From assembly GCA_009777775.1 (NCBI GenBank), contig WRLE01000002.1:143464-207463 (forward strand): 64,000 bases of DNA. Direction: 5' to 3'. The DNA is from Oscillospiraceae bacterium. GTDB taxonomy: Bacteria; Bacillota; Clostridia; Oscillospirales; Oscillospiraceae. The notes beneath the pieces were generated by a model, which was not told where the DNA came from, ran no database searches, and saw nothing but the letters and a program-made list of their open reading frames with translations. The position numbers and the translations under genes were made by a program. This document shows positions 47,801 through 56,167 of this stretch, piece by piece; positions within the stretch are counted from its first letter, which is position 1; every line of letters begins with the position of its first letter.

Positions 47801-50767
47801 CACAGTAGAGGCGGGTATGTTAAAGGTTGGGTCATGTTCTAGGATGAGTACCGGAGATGCTGCGGATACATCGCCATAATTAATTGTGACGCTTTTGTTG
47901 TTCCCTATGAAATCGGTTACAATAACTGTCGCAGTACCAGCCACTTGCACAGACGCGAAAGTGCCATGAATCACACCGTCCGAATCCATGAACAAGCCAT
48001 CTGGAAGCCCAGCGGCAGTGAAGCTATATGGTCGCGCACCGTCATATACTTGGTCTGCGTAGCTATAGTATGCCCCTCCAGTCTCGACATCCCTTATGTC
48101 CATTCCCACAGTAGCTGCAGGGATGTCCTGATCCAAAGGATAAGAGTCAAATTGCAAGGGTTGAACCGCTTGAACCGCTCCGTAATTGACACGAATTGTT
48201 TCTTCGGTCATCGTTCGGTCTCCAACGTGAATAAGTGCTTCTCCCAATGACTCTGGCATCGTCAATGTCCCTGAGATTATCCCAGTCATGCTATTGATGC
48301 TAAGCCCGGCTGGCAAAGTACGAAAATCGTCTACTCTGTAATAGTATGGTGGAACTCCGCCGGATACCCCGAGGGAAACATCAATGGGTTCGATGGTCTC
48401 CCCCACCCATGAAGTGGGTATGCTCACGCTCTCCGCATTCAGACTTGGAGCCGATTCCACCTCGTCATAGTATACATAAATTTCAGCATGACCAAAGAGA
48501 CCTCCTGATTGATCAAATACATCGATCCTCGTATCACCGCCAGCGCTTGGTTCTTGCGGAACTCCGGAAATTACACCTGTCATGCGGTCGATTGACACAC
48601 CGCTATACTCCCATAACCTATCATCTGCATCAAAACTGCTATAGTATTCATATGGTGGTTCACCGCCAGATACAAGTTCCGAAAGGTCTATCGGATCAAT
48701 CGGGACTCCCGCCATTGAAGGGGGAATGTATACGTGGTATATGCCATAGGTTGGAGACTCAACCTTCAACGATTCATCAGCTATTACATCTCCATATTGG
48801 ATAATTCCATATACAGATGCGCCAGCTGAGTCTGTAACGACAATTCTGGCATTACTTGCATTTGTAACTGTCATCGGCGTACCAGAGATAATCCCAGCAG
48901 AGCTGATTGCTATACCATCAGGAAATGGAAATGACGGATCTTCCGCAAATGTGTACGGTGGCGTACCTCCACTGGCTCCGCCCGACACATCTATATTCGA
49001 TATTGCTCTACCCACTAGAGATAATGGTATACTGTTCCAAGAACTGTTGGAAAAGCTGAGTGCTGTTACATTTGATATGACATTGCCGAAACCGATGAAA
49101 AAGTTAATTGCTGCTCCTGTACTATCTGTAACTCTGATCCTTGCTGATCCTGGCGGTGTGACCGCTGTTGGAGTGCCAGAGATGATGCCGAATTGGCTGA
49201 TTGTAATTCCCTCGGGAAACCGATTTACCGATGAGGGATTTTCAGCGAAGGTGTATGGGGGTACCCCGCCCACTACTCCGCCTGCAACACTTATGCTAGA
49301 TATCGGTGAACCCACTACGGACGAAGGAATGTTGTATGCCTGATTGTTTGTGAAGCTGAGAGGCCCACTGACGGGGTCTATGTACAGTATCGCATTGCGT
49401 GTGTCTCCCCTAGCATCGGTAACCCTCAGAAATACAAGCGTCATATAATTTCTAGCTGTCGTGGGTGTACCGGAGACTATTCCTGTTGAACTGTTTATTG
49501 TTATCCCCGCTGGGAACTGATTTAACAACCCAGGTTCAACACTATATGTATAAGGCGGATTCCCGCCAATAACGCTGCTCGACACATTGATGGGCGATAT
49601 CGCAGTACCCACAACAGGAGTGGGTATATGATACTGTCCGTTGTATGTCTCCCAATTTAACGTATTGGGTACGCGGGAGATCGTTGCCGTCGTCGATGCT
49701 GGAATACTGATATTTAGGCTCTGGCTGGTCAGCGATGTGGAGCCTCCGGTCACTGTTGCGTTTTCGAGCTTCCATCTAGATGCATTTGATGAAGTCAAAG
49801 CATTGACAGTGTGTTGTACCGGAGAGTTGGGCAGGTTGTGCATTGTAAGCTCAGAACCGTTCCCCATTTGGATAGCGGAGTTAGTTACCACCGCTCGCGT
49901 AGACGAATTCCCTTTAGCTTCTACAAAAGTATTGTTGCGAAGGTATACGAATCCACCAGCATAGATACCACCCTGTGCGCCTTCTGTATATAATGGATTC
50001 GCGCTGGTGAAGCCTATTATGTCCACGCTCTTGAGTCCGTGTATGCCAAAAAGCCCACTGCTGTTCACCGTTAGTGTACCCATGTTTTCAGTAGTACGCG
50101 GGTCGCAAGATATCTTCAGCTCACCAGTTGTATATATACCTGAGTTATTAGAATTTATCACGAGTGATGAACCAAGTATCGATATGACATTCGTTCCGCC
50201 GTCGTGAGCGGTATTTATTATACCTTCAGTTGAAGCATTTACAACAACGGATGAGTTAAAAGTCAATTTAGAGTTTTTTCTAATCTGAAAACCGTACCCA
50301 GGGCTATTTATTTCCAGACTCCCTCGACCATTGATTTTTAGTTCCTTATTAGCATCAACCATGAAACTCAGGTTTAAGACATTGGTACCCATAGGATTAA
50401 TCATACAGTTTCGCCATACTTCAAAACCATAAAACCAGTTTGTATAATATGAAATATGAACGTTGTCTAAGACAAGGTATATATCATCTGCATTAATTTT
50501 AATGTTCAAATCGTTGTTCGTGCCTGTAATCTGATAGTTGCCATTTTTTGTCTTCAAAATTAGGTTCCTATCACTACTGCTATACTCCCACTGGGACTCG
50601 GTTGACTTCTTGTCCTTGTTGTTCGCATCGTAAATACCTAGGGTACTCACATTGATATAAGCTCTACCCGTCGCCGCACTTGCGGTGATGGGAAATGCTG
50701 CGAATAGGCTGAACACCATCACCAGTGCCAACAAGGTTGATATCTTCTTTCTTGTTTTAGTATGCAT
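44834..50767 (-). CDS. Giant S-layer-anchored surface protein with putative Ig (He_PIG) and MBG-type repeats
   Basis: The protein has 1977 aa. A signal peptide (about 1-32, ending ITASAA) is followed by a beta-helix-like stretch (about 35-370). Nine He_PIG-like modules follow (GG.PPYTF...LP.GL.I...G.ISGTP). Then come one Ig-like module and about five MBG-type modules with VYDG or ITADNKT starts, each near 80 aa. A Gly/Ser hinge and acidic EEVEDEEIDD linker lead to three SLH domains (last 180 residues). It should project from the cell wall as an adhesin or structural layer. AAAGGAG stands 7 bases before the ATG. Its C-terminal 207 residues are almost identical to those of the protein at 52565; its leader matches that at 56168. 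Confidence 0.9.
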   Translation of the reverse strand: MHTKTRKKISTLLALVMVFSLFAAFPITASAATGRAYINVSTLGIYDANNKDKKSTESQWEYSSSDRNLILKTKNGNYQITGTNNDLNIKINADDIYLVLDNVHISYYTNWFYGFEVWRNCMINPMGTNVLNLSFMVDANKELKINGRGSLEINSPGYGFQIRKNSKLTFNSSVVVNASTEGIINTAHDGGTNVISILGSSLVINSNNSGIYTTGELKISCDPRTTENMGTLTVNSSGLFGIHGLKSVDIIGFTSANPLYTEGAQGGIYAGGFVYLRNNTFVEAKGNSSTRAVVTNSAIQMGNGSELTMHNLPNSPVQHTVNALTSSNASRWKLENATVTGGSTSLTSQSLNISIPASTTATISRVPNTLNWETYNGQYHIPTPVVGTAISPINVSSSVIGGNPPYTYSVEPGLLNQFPAGITINSSTGIVSGTPTTARNYMTLVFLRVTDARGDTRNAILYIDPVSGPLSFTNNQAYNIPSSVVGSPISSISVAGGVVGGVPPYTFAENPSSVNRFPEGITISQFGIISGTPTAVTPPGSARIRVTDSTGAAINFFIGFGNVISNVTALSFSNSSWNSIPLSLVGRAISNIDVSGGASGGTPPYTFAEDPSFPFPDGIAISSAGIISGTPMTVTNASNARIVVTDSAGASVYGIIQYGDVIADESLKVESPTYGIYHVYIPPSMAGVPIDPIDLSELVSGGEPPYEYYSSFDADDRLWEYSGVSIDRMTGVISGVPQEPSAGGDTRIDVFDQSGGLFGHAEIYVYYDEVESAPSLNAESVSIPTSWVGETIEPIDVSLGVSGGVPPYYYRVDDFRTLPAGLSINSMTGIISGTLTMPESLGEALIHVGDRTMTEETIRVNYGAVQAVQPLQFDSYPLDQDIPAATVGMDIRDVETGGAYYSYADQVYDGARPYSFTAAGLPDGLFMDSDGVIHGTFASVQVAGTATVIVTDFIGNNKSVTINYGDVSAASPVLILEHDPTFNIPASTVGFSITPIDISVGASGGTAPYTFDAIGLPSGLSISTAGVISGIPVEEDDDGTVFITVTDDVGDTATMSINYGAISVAGTPLSFTHRVEFDIPNSTVGSAINSINTALGVAGGTAPYTFSAVNLPAGLGISAFGIISGTTTTVGDKGTATITVTDNTSATASIIITYGEVCAAGTPFSFKPSPTFDISSSIVDMPIDIINVATSVSGGVAPYTFSAIDLPDGLTITSAGVIFGVPMAAQPAGTATIFVTDSDLSSASIASITINFSAVTEPVVLTGTASIDNMYPQVGDVLTGSLVGGINAGILSYQWKADGVNVGSGNTYTVAASDFGKVITLEITSSIEIGTTSTATAVVGKLTPTAADLTYPTPMVGVYDGTPQDISVTGPAGIGTITVLYDGSSTAPTNAGTYAVTVDVADGAVYGAATGISLGNYTIAPLDISGVTITANFGTLTYDGAAQTPTPSGVMFDVSSVVATTDYTIGSWSNNTNVGINTASVTFTGVGNYTGTQVVNFTIDPSSIVLKADDFTIVIGETEPTYSFSVVSGLVSPDTEAIIDTLPTYNLTPSFDNTATGTSLITLSGMATSNTNYTFGTAMTGTLTVTDKTPVTISGITVAGKVYDGVAVSPSGTETVTGSQGDHLPLVYVYRDLSDNSTSSAAPVNASSYQLEISIDAADPNYAGSTVIIPFIIDKATITITADNKTATRGSAIPAFTYTVSGLVAGENLLITPTVDSLTADMNAVGTYPIVASGAVAPSGDNYDAIVYVNGILTVNRQSGGSYVGGGSGGTSNNTIIEEVEDEEIDDVILPPLTAPFNDVNENDWFAEAVDYVYSAGLMIGVDENRFSPSGTLTRGMIVTILYRLEGEPSVANLANPFIDVADDVWYTDAIKWGAANDIVLGYGDGRFGPNDSVTKEQLAALIYRTQLATKKLPPDILMDFQWSDWNAISQWARGAVNILTIQGVFRDIEGASFNPRQPATRAEVASILFRWLDSVQ

Positions 50768-50945
50768 TTGTATTCTCCTTTAAATAATATTATGGCTTCT
50801 CTCTGGTTTTGCCCTACAAACATTATTGGATTTTTTCCAATTTGTATACTATCCCAAGTATAGGTTTTGCCAAAAAAAGTGCTTTTTTTTGCAAAAAAAT
50901 AACCTTCGCATTAAATAAACATTAAATTTTCGCCTATTTCAGCTG
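50768..50945 (-). promoter_or_regulatory. Duplicated 175-bp promoter/leader of the giant SLH gene
   Basis: This stretch is nearly identical to 56168-56346 upstream of the Big2 gene, including poly-A/T blocks and spacing to the ATG. On the minus strand TTGGCA (50868-50873), a 16-base spacer and TAGTAT (50846-50851) could be the promoter, giving a leader of about 70 bases. Confidence 0.6.
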
Positions 50946-51105
50946 AACCTCTAACGTGTTCAAGTAGAACTCATATTTTTATTTTTATTTTTTTATTATA
51001 TATAATTTCATAAGAGGTGACATTTTCTGAAGTTAGTCTACATCCTGACATTATCATAAGTTAACACAATGTTGACATGAATTATATTGAATTTAGAATC
51101 AAAAT

Positions 51106-52014
51106 GTGTTACAGTTTCTGAGCAAGGAAGTAGGTGTAGTTGTACCTGAGCTCGAATACAAATTTACAAACGATGTTTTATTTAAATGGTTGTTTACGCG
51201 AAACCAGGAATTGCTTAAAAGGCTTATAGCAGGGATGCTCGATATTAGCCTTGAAAGTATTAATGAGTTTGTAGTAACCAATCCCGATATACCACCAGAG
51301 GTTGTTGATGAGAAGCTCTGCCGCCTCGACATAAGCATGGTTGTCGATGGTAGTCGTATTGGGCTTGAGGTTCAAGTTTCAAACGAAGGCGACTTCCCCG
51401 AACGCAGTTTATATTATTGGGCGCGCGAGTATTCATCTGCACTCAAAGCTGGCGGAGAGTACATTGATTTACCGCGCACAATCATAATCAGCATTCTCAA
51501 TTTCAAGCAGTTCAACTGTACTGAATATTTTTCACAACACATGGTCCTTGAGGTGACACGCTACACAGTGCTCACCGACAGGCTCTGCTTGCAATTTTAC
51601 GAGTTACCCAAACTCCCTGATGTTGATGACACTGACGACGAATTAATGTTTTGGCTTACACTTTTCAATGCGAAAACAGAAGATGATTTATCAAAAATCG
51701 AAGCGATTGGGGGAGACGTGATGAAAGAAGCAATAGGAGCATACCGTACTGTAACCGCTACAGACGAGTTCAGACAGCTAGAACGTATGCGTGCCGATGC
51801 GCTTAACATTAAAGCCTCTGCGTTGGGTCATGCGCGACGCGAAGCGATACGCGAGACCGATGAAAAGTGGCAAGGGATTGTCGATGAAAAAGACGCTCAG
51901 CTTGCAGATAAAGACATTGAGCTTGCCGAGCAAGCAGCGGAGCTTGCCAAGAAGGATAAAGAGTTAGATAAGCTGCGTACTATACTGGAAATGCAAAGTA
52001 CAGATAGTGAATAG
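51106..52014 (+). CDS. Rpn / PD-(D/E)XK nuclease-family transposase-like protein
   Basis: The protein has 302 aa. It begins with a YKFTNDVLFKWLF segment, followed by LDISMVVDGSRIGLEVQVSN (D...ExQ nuclease core at about 75-95), YYWAREYSSAL and PRTIIISIL. These are typical of the Rpn/YhgA and PF12784 families, which nick DNA and promote recA-independent recombination. A charged coiled coil occupies about 240-300. The listed GTG start has no clear ribosome binding site; an ATG one base off is out of frame. It sits between the two SLH genes that share duplicated ends. Confidence 0.8.
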   Translation: MLQFLSKEVGVVVPELEYKFTNDVLFKWLFTRNQELLKRLIAGMLDISLESINEFVVTNPDIPPEVVDEKLCRLDISMVVDGSRIGLEVQVSNEGDFPERSLYYWAREYSSALKAGGEYIDLPRTIIISILNFKQFNCTEYFSQHMVLEVTRYTVLTDRLCLQFYELPKLPDVDDTDDELMFWLTLFNAKTEDDLSKIEAIGGDVMKEAIGAYRTVTATDEFRQLERMRADALNIKASALGHARREAIRETDEKWQGIVDEKDAQLADKDIELAEQAAELAKKDKELDKLRTILEMQSTDSE

Positions 52015-52135
52015 TCCTATTTACAGCTGGGGACACTATTAGTCAAGGCGAGTATTGCATGGCATAACAAACTTATTTAATGACTATAATGAATGCAGAT
52101 AGATAAACACATTCTATATCGATACATATAAACAG

Positions 52136-52182
52136 AACCCCCTGTAGACCTGTTTCCAGTCTGCAGGGGGTTCTTCTATTTT
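52136..52182. terminator. Terminator between the Rpn gene and the zinc-ribbon gene
   Basis: AACCCCCTGTAGACCTG pairs with CAGTCTGCAGGGGGTT (imperfect long stem, 52136-52172) and is followed by CTTCTATTTT on the plus strand. It matches the one at 44734 together with about 50 bases of flanking sequence, so it is part of a duplicated block. Confidence 0.75.
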
Positions 52183-52225
52183 GCTAGGTTTCTCATTGGT
52201 GTGCGATGCTTGGTTGAAGCTCTTG

Positions 52226-52558
52226 CTACTTTTGCATTGCTGCTTTCTTGCTCTCGTTTGGTATCAGATCCATTGTGGCACCACAGGCTTTGCATATGCC
52301 GAGGTGGCTGACTAGTTGGACTGCTCCACAGCCTTTCTTTTGGCAGGCTACGAACAAAGAATTTCGGCAGTTTCTGCAATTGCTCTGGATGAAAGTCTCC
52401 TTACCGCAATAGGGGCAGACTATGTGGGTCATGACACCGCAAGCTGTACATACCCTGTCACTCAGGGAGAGTACCTGCCCGCATTTGTGGCAATGGCAAG
52501 AAGCTTCATGCGCTGTTTCTACTTCAGATATTACATTCTCTGATGAATCTCTTTCCAT
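52226..52558 (-). CDS. Small double zinc-ribbon protein
   Basis: This 110-aa protein has a run of Cys pairs: CHKCG, CTACG, CPYCG, CRNC, then CKKGC-like and CKACG. That is enough for two or three zinc ribbons, with almost no other sequence. No catalytic domain is seen. It starts 6 bases after the stop of the SLH gene, without a clear ribosome binding site, so it may depend on translational coupling. Relative to the sister locus at 44780-44834, this gene is an insertion of about 330 bases. Confidence 0.65.
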   Translation of the reverse strand: MERDSSENVISEVETAHEASCHCHKCGQVLSLSDRVCTACGVMTHIVCPYCGKETFIQSNCRNCRNSLFVACQKKGCGAVQLVSHLGICKACGATMDLIPNESKKAAMQK

Positions 52559-52564
52559 ATCACA

Positions 52565-54925
52565 TCATTGTACGGAATCGAGCCACCTGAAGAGTATGGA
52601 TGCCACTTCCGCCCTTGTAGCTGGCTGCCTGGGATTGAAGCTCGCACCTTCTATGTCTCTGAACACTCCTTGGATAGTCAGTATGTTGACTGCACCCCTA
52701 GCCCATTGGCTAATAGCGTTCCAGTCGCTCCACTGGAAGTCCATGAGGATGTCAGGTGGCAGTTTCTTGGTGGCAAGCTGTGTCCTGTATATGAGTGCTG
52801 CCAGTTGCTCCTTGGTAACTGGGTCGTTAGGACCAAATCTACCGTCGCCGTAGCCTAGGACTATGTCGTTGGCTGCTCCCCATTTAATGGCATCTGTGTA
52901 CCAGACATCATCAGCCACATCGGTGAATGGGTTGGCTAGATTAGCAACACTGGGCTCACCTTCTAGGCGGTAAAGAATGGTAACTATCATACCCCTGGTC
53001 AGTGTTCCGCTTGGGCTGAACCTGTTATCGTCAACGCCAATCATCAAACCTGCGCTGTAAACGTAGTCAACCGCTTCTGCGAACCAGTCATTTTCGTTTA
53101 CATCATTAAATGGCGCAGTTAATGGAGGAAGTATAACATCATCAATTTCCTCGTCTTCTACTTCTTCGATAACAGTGTTATTACTAGTTCCGCCACCGCC
53201 ACCACCACCGCTACCACCACCGGATGTAACGGTAAAGCTCAAAGAAGCGGTAAGATTTATTCCATTATCACCGGTGATTATCAGAGTGTCAGTGTAGGTA
53301 CTAGCAGAAAGCCCTGTTTTCGGACGGGCGCTGATCGTTACCGTATTGCCTGCAACTGCAAAATAACTGGACAGAGCCACGCTGATTTCGAAGGCTGTGC
53401 CAGTGGTGAATGTAGCCGCAAAGTTGGTGAGCGTTCCCGTTCCTGTGTTTGTTATGGTAAACGCCTGCGCCGTTTGCACCCCATAACCCGCTGTTACGCT
53501 AGTGAAAGTCCTGCTTGTGGGACTAATCGTCGCTGTGTAGGTTGGTGCGGCTGATGTTACGGTGAAAACCGCGCTGACCGTTGCGCTTGCGCCGTTATTT
53601 CCGCTTATAACGATTGTTTCGCTATATACGCCAACCGCTAAACCCGCTTTCGGCTGTACGGTGAACGTCGCTGTCGCGCCGGTTGTGGCAAGCGAAGTTG
53701 TCGATAGCGTTCCGATGATAAAATCTGTTGAGGTCGGCTGTGTTAGCGTGATTGCTTCTGTGCCTGTGTTTGTTATCGTTACCGTCTGCGCGGATGGTTG
53801 TGTAAATGGCGTCTGTAAAGAACCGAATGAAGTTAACGAAGTTGCACTTATAGTATAGGTGGGTGTGACTACTGCTAATGTGGTAAACGGAACTGACACT
53901 ACAGCAGAATCTTCCCCGGCTTCTGTCGCCACCAAATATGCCGTGTATGATGTGTTTGGTGTCAAACCTGTTGGATTTATTTGACCGCCAGTGACCGCAG
54001 TGGTAACTGCTCCATGTGCATCCCAATCCGCACCGACATGCGATTTTACTTCAGCCGCTGTTAATGTAGCAGTTCCCGGATAGATTGCAGCATATAACGT
54101 TGAAGCCTTGTCCAAATCGTAATATATCAGAACCGTTGTTTGCGTTATTAAGTCTGTTGTCACGTTGCTTACCACTGGCGCAACTGCCGCTAATGTGGTA
54201 AACGGAACTGACACTACAGCCGATTCTTCGCCATCTGCCGTCGCTACGATATACGACGTGTACGAAGTGTTAGGTGTTAAGCCTGACCATTGAAGTGGTA
54301 TGTTCGTTCCAGCAGACACGCTTAACTGCCCGCTTTGTTTTACAGCTCCGACTCCCGCTACAACCTCAGCTAATGTTGTCGGTGCTGTATGAGTTCCTGT
54401 ATAGAGCGCTAAATAAACGACTGAGTTTATATCGAGATCGTAACTTAGTATTGTCACCGTGGGATTGGGTTGCTCCCGTATTTGTATATTGCTAATTACT
54501 GGCGCAACTGCCGCCAATGTGGTAAACGGAACTGACACTACAGCCGATTCTTCGCCATCTGCCGTCGCTACGATATACGACGTGTACGAAGTGTTAGGTG
54601 TTAAGCCTGACCATTGAAGTGGTATGTTCGTTCCAGCAGACACGCTTAACTGCCCGCTTTGTTTTACAGCTCCGACTCCCGCTACAACCTCAGCTAATGT
54701 TGTCGGTGCTGTATGAGTTCCTGTATAGAGCGCTAAATAAACGACTGAGTTTATATCGAGATCGTAACTTAGTATTGTCACCGTGGGATTGGGTTGCTCC
54801 CGTATTTGTATATTGCTTACTACTGGCGCAACTGCGAACGCTGAAATAGGCATGAGCATTAGCACCATACAGAGCGTTAGCATTATGCCCAAGAATCGCT
54901 TTAATTTCCTTTTTACATTTTGCAT
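52565..54925 (-). CDS. S-layer-anchored surface protein with duplicated Fn3-like modules
   Basis: The protein is 786 aa from the ATG at 54925, chosen because GGAG is six bases upstream; an earlier ATG at 54937 is in frame. The signal peptide ends near ISAFA. Two identical 108-aa Fn3-like modules (each starting SNIQIREQPNPTVTIL) are followed by a diverged third. Two Ig-like modules of about 110 aa come next (about 355-565). A Gly-rich hinge, an acidic linker and three SLH domains close the protein. It is probably a surface adhesin. Its SLH end is almost identical to that of the 1977-aa protein, including synonymous positions over long stretches. Confidence 0.88.
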   Translation of the reverse strand: MQNVKRKLKRFLGIMLTLCMVLMLMPISAFAVAPVVSNIQIREQPNPTVTILSYDLDINSVVYLALYTGTHTAPTTLAEVVAGVGAVKQSGQLSVSAGTNIPLQWSGLTPNTSYTSYIVATADGEESAVVSVPFTTLAAVAPVISNIQIREQPNPTVTILSYDLDINSVVYLALYTGTHTAPTTLAEVVAGVGAVKQSGQLSVSAGTNIPLQWSGLTPNTSYTSYIVATADGEESAVVSVPFTTLAAVAPVVSNVTTDLITQTTVLIYYDLDKASTLYAAIYPGTATLTAAEVKSHVGADWDAHGAVTTAVTGGQINPTGLTPNTSYTAYLVATEAGEDSAVVSVPFTTLAVVTPTYTISATSLTSFGSLQTPFTQPSAQTVTITNTGTEAITLTQPTSTDFIIGTLSTTSLATTGATATFTVQPKAGLAVGVYSETIVISGNNGASATVSAVFTVTSAAPTYTATISPTSRTFTSVTAGYGVQTAQAFTITNTGTGTLTNFAATFTTGTAFEISVALSSYFAVAGNTVTISARPKTGLSASTYTDTLIITGDNGINLTASLSFTVTSGGGSGGGGGGGTSNNTVIEEVEDEEIDDVILPPLTAPFNDVNENDWFAEAVDYVYSAGLMIGVDDNRFSPSGTLTRGMIVTILYRLEGEPSVANLANPFTDVADDVWYTDAIKWGAANDIVLGYGDGRFGPNDPVTKEQLAALIYRTQLATKKLPPDILMDFQWSDWNAISQWARGAVNILTIQGVFRDIEGASFNPRQPATRAEVASILFRWLDSVQ
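54177..54824 (-). repeat. Two in-frame 324-bp tandem copies
   Basis: Copies at 54177-54500 and 54501-54824 are nearly identical at the nucleotide level. The only differences I saw are a few bases at the joints. The period is 324 bases (108 codons), so the duplication adds one full Fn3-like module and keeps the frame. Confidence 0.95.
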
Positions 54926-54986
54926 TGTATTCTCCATTCTTTGATAATCGTTAAATATCTGATTCTACTGCAGTAACTCTATCCCA

Positions 54987-55090
54987 TCATTGCGAGGTCA
55001 ATGAACGAAGCAATATAACAATAAAACTCTTATTATAGGCATTATTCAAGCTTTTATTGGATTGCTTCATCGCTTCGCGCCTCGCAATGA
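54987..55090. repeat. 104-bp palindromic MITE-like element
   Basis: Ends TCATTGCGAGG (54987-54997) and CCTCGCAATGA (55080-55090) are perfect 11-bp inverted repeats. GAAGCAAT (55007-55014) and ATTGCTTC (55061-55068) form a nested pair. It lies between the SLH gene and the Big2 gene, has no coding capacity, and resembles the CATTGCGAG-type part of the element at 42031. Confidence 0.8.
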
Positions 55091-55141
55091 CGGAATTTTG
55101 GTTATTACTATAAAATCAATATTTGCATGAGTATGCGTAGT

Positions 55142-56167
55142 TTACAGGTTCATTGTCAATTGCACGGAATCAACGAGTCCACCAACTTTTGTTCGAGCAT
55201 AGATAGTTATTCCATTCACATATGGTGTTGTCGTTGTCACCAGTCCATTTTCTGTTACATTTACAACCTCTGGTGCTGAACTCGACCAGTATACTGTTTT
55301 GTCGGTTGCGTTTTCTGGAAGGACGATAGCTTCGAGCTGGAGCGGTACATATGGTGAAACAAATAGCGGTGACCTAGGTCTTGTTTCGCCTTCTTTCACG
55401 ATTGTGAGTGATTTCGGTAAAATTTGCACAGTGATATCAACCGATGCAATGTATCCGTTCACTTTATGCTGTGCAGAAATAGTTGCAGTTCCAAGGGAGA
55501 GTCCTTTGATAATTCCATGTGTAGGACCTGGTACTAAAATAATTTGAAAACCAAAAATTGGATGATAAATTATTTTATACTTTCCACTCTCATGTACCGT
55601 GGCAACTGCAGGGTTGCTACTACGCCATGTTACATTGCTACTTGGAGCAAGCATATCATTAATATATCCATGTATAACTCTTATTTCCATTTCTGAACCT
55701 AATTCAATATCAGTCGAGATTAAAGATAGGTACATAGGAAATGGTCTTATTGGTCTGAGTTTATCAACTAAATCTCCTAGCCCTCGCTCCCTTGGAATTA
55801 ACTCTTGTGGACGCAAACCATAATCAACGATTGAAAATTCCAATTCTCTTTCTAATCTATCTCCGCTCATAATTAAATCTGATAATTTGCCAGTCATCTG
55901 CATAGACGCTTCTTCATCAGCTTCATCTTTGAAAGTTTCTATGAGCAGCTCTTTCAGCATATCCTCCTCTATATCTGGATTCATCGCAGCCACATCCTTA
56001 ATTGAATACTGCTCCAGATATATAGCTAGTTTCTGTTCTGCCATTTCTGTTAAAGTTTTGTCATCCAGTCTCCTTTCTTTTTTGTCCGTCGGCGGGATGG
56101 GTACATTCGGGACTTCCCTGCCTTTTTCTAATATTTCTCTTTTACTTCTCTCTTCAATGTTTGACAT
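55142..56167 (-). CDS. Big2-domain protein with no signal peptide
   Basis: The protein is 341 aa from the ATG at 56167 (AAGGAG seven bases upstream; an earlier GTG touches that site). Residues 1-130 are charged and helical with no hydrophobic signal. Two Ig-like Big2 modules follow: about 140-250 (VTWRSSNPAVATVHESG) and about 255-341 (LPENATDKTVYWSSSAPEVVNVTENGLV). Such modules are usually outside the cell, so export by an unusual route or an internal role must be considered. The leader is a duplicate of that before the giant SLH gene, which suggests shared control. Confidence 0.75.
   Translation of the reverse strand: MSNIEERSKREILEKGREVPNVPIPPTDKKERRLDDKTLTEMAEQKLAIYLEQYSIKDVAAMNPDIEEDMLKELLIETFKDEADEEASMQMTGKLSDLIMSGDRLERELEFSIVDYGLRPQELIPRERGLGDLVDKLRPIRPFPMYLSLISTDIELGSEMEIRVIHGYINDMLAPSSNVTWRSSNPAVATVHESGKYKIIYHPIFGFQIILVPGPTHGIIKGLSLGTATISAQHKVNGYIASVDITVQILPKSLTIVKEGETRPRSPLFVSPYVPLQLEAIVLPENATDKTVYWSSSAPEVVNVTENGLVTTTTPYVNGITIYARTKVGGLVDSVQLTMNL

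Noticed and set aside
50768..50945. Possible c-di-GMP riboswitch because of GGCAAAACC segments in the leader
   Set aside because: The second conserved part (GACGCAAAGCC-like) and the tetraloop-receptor arrangement are missing. The two-copy identity is explained by duplication.
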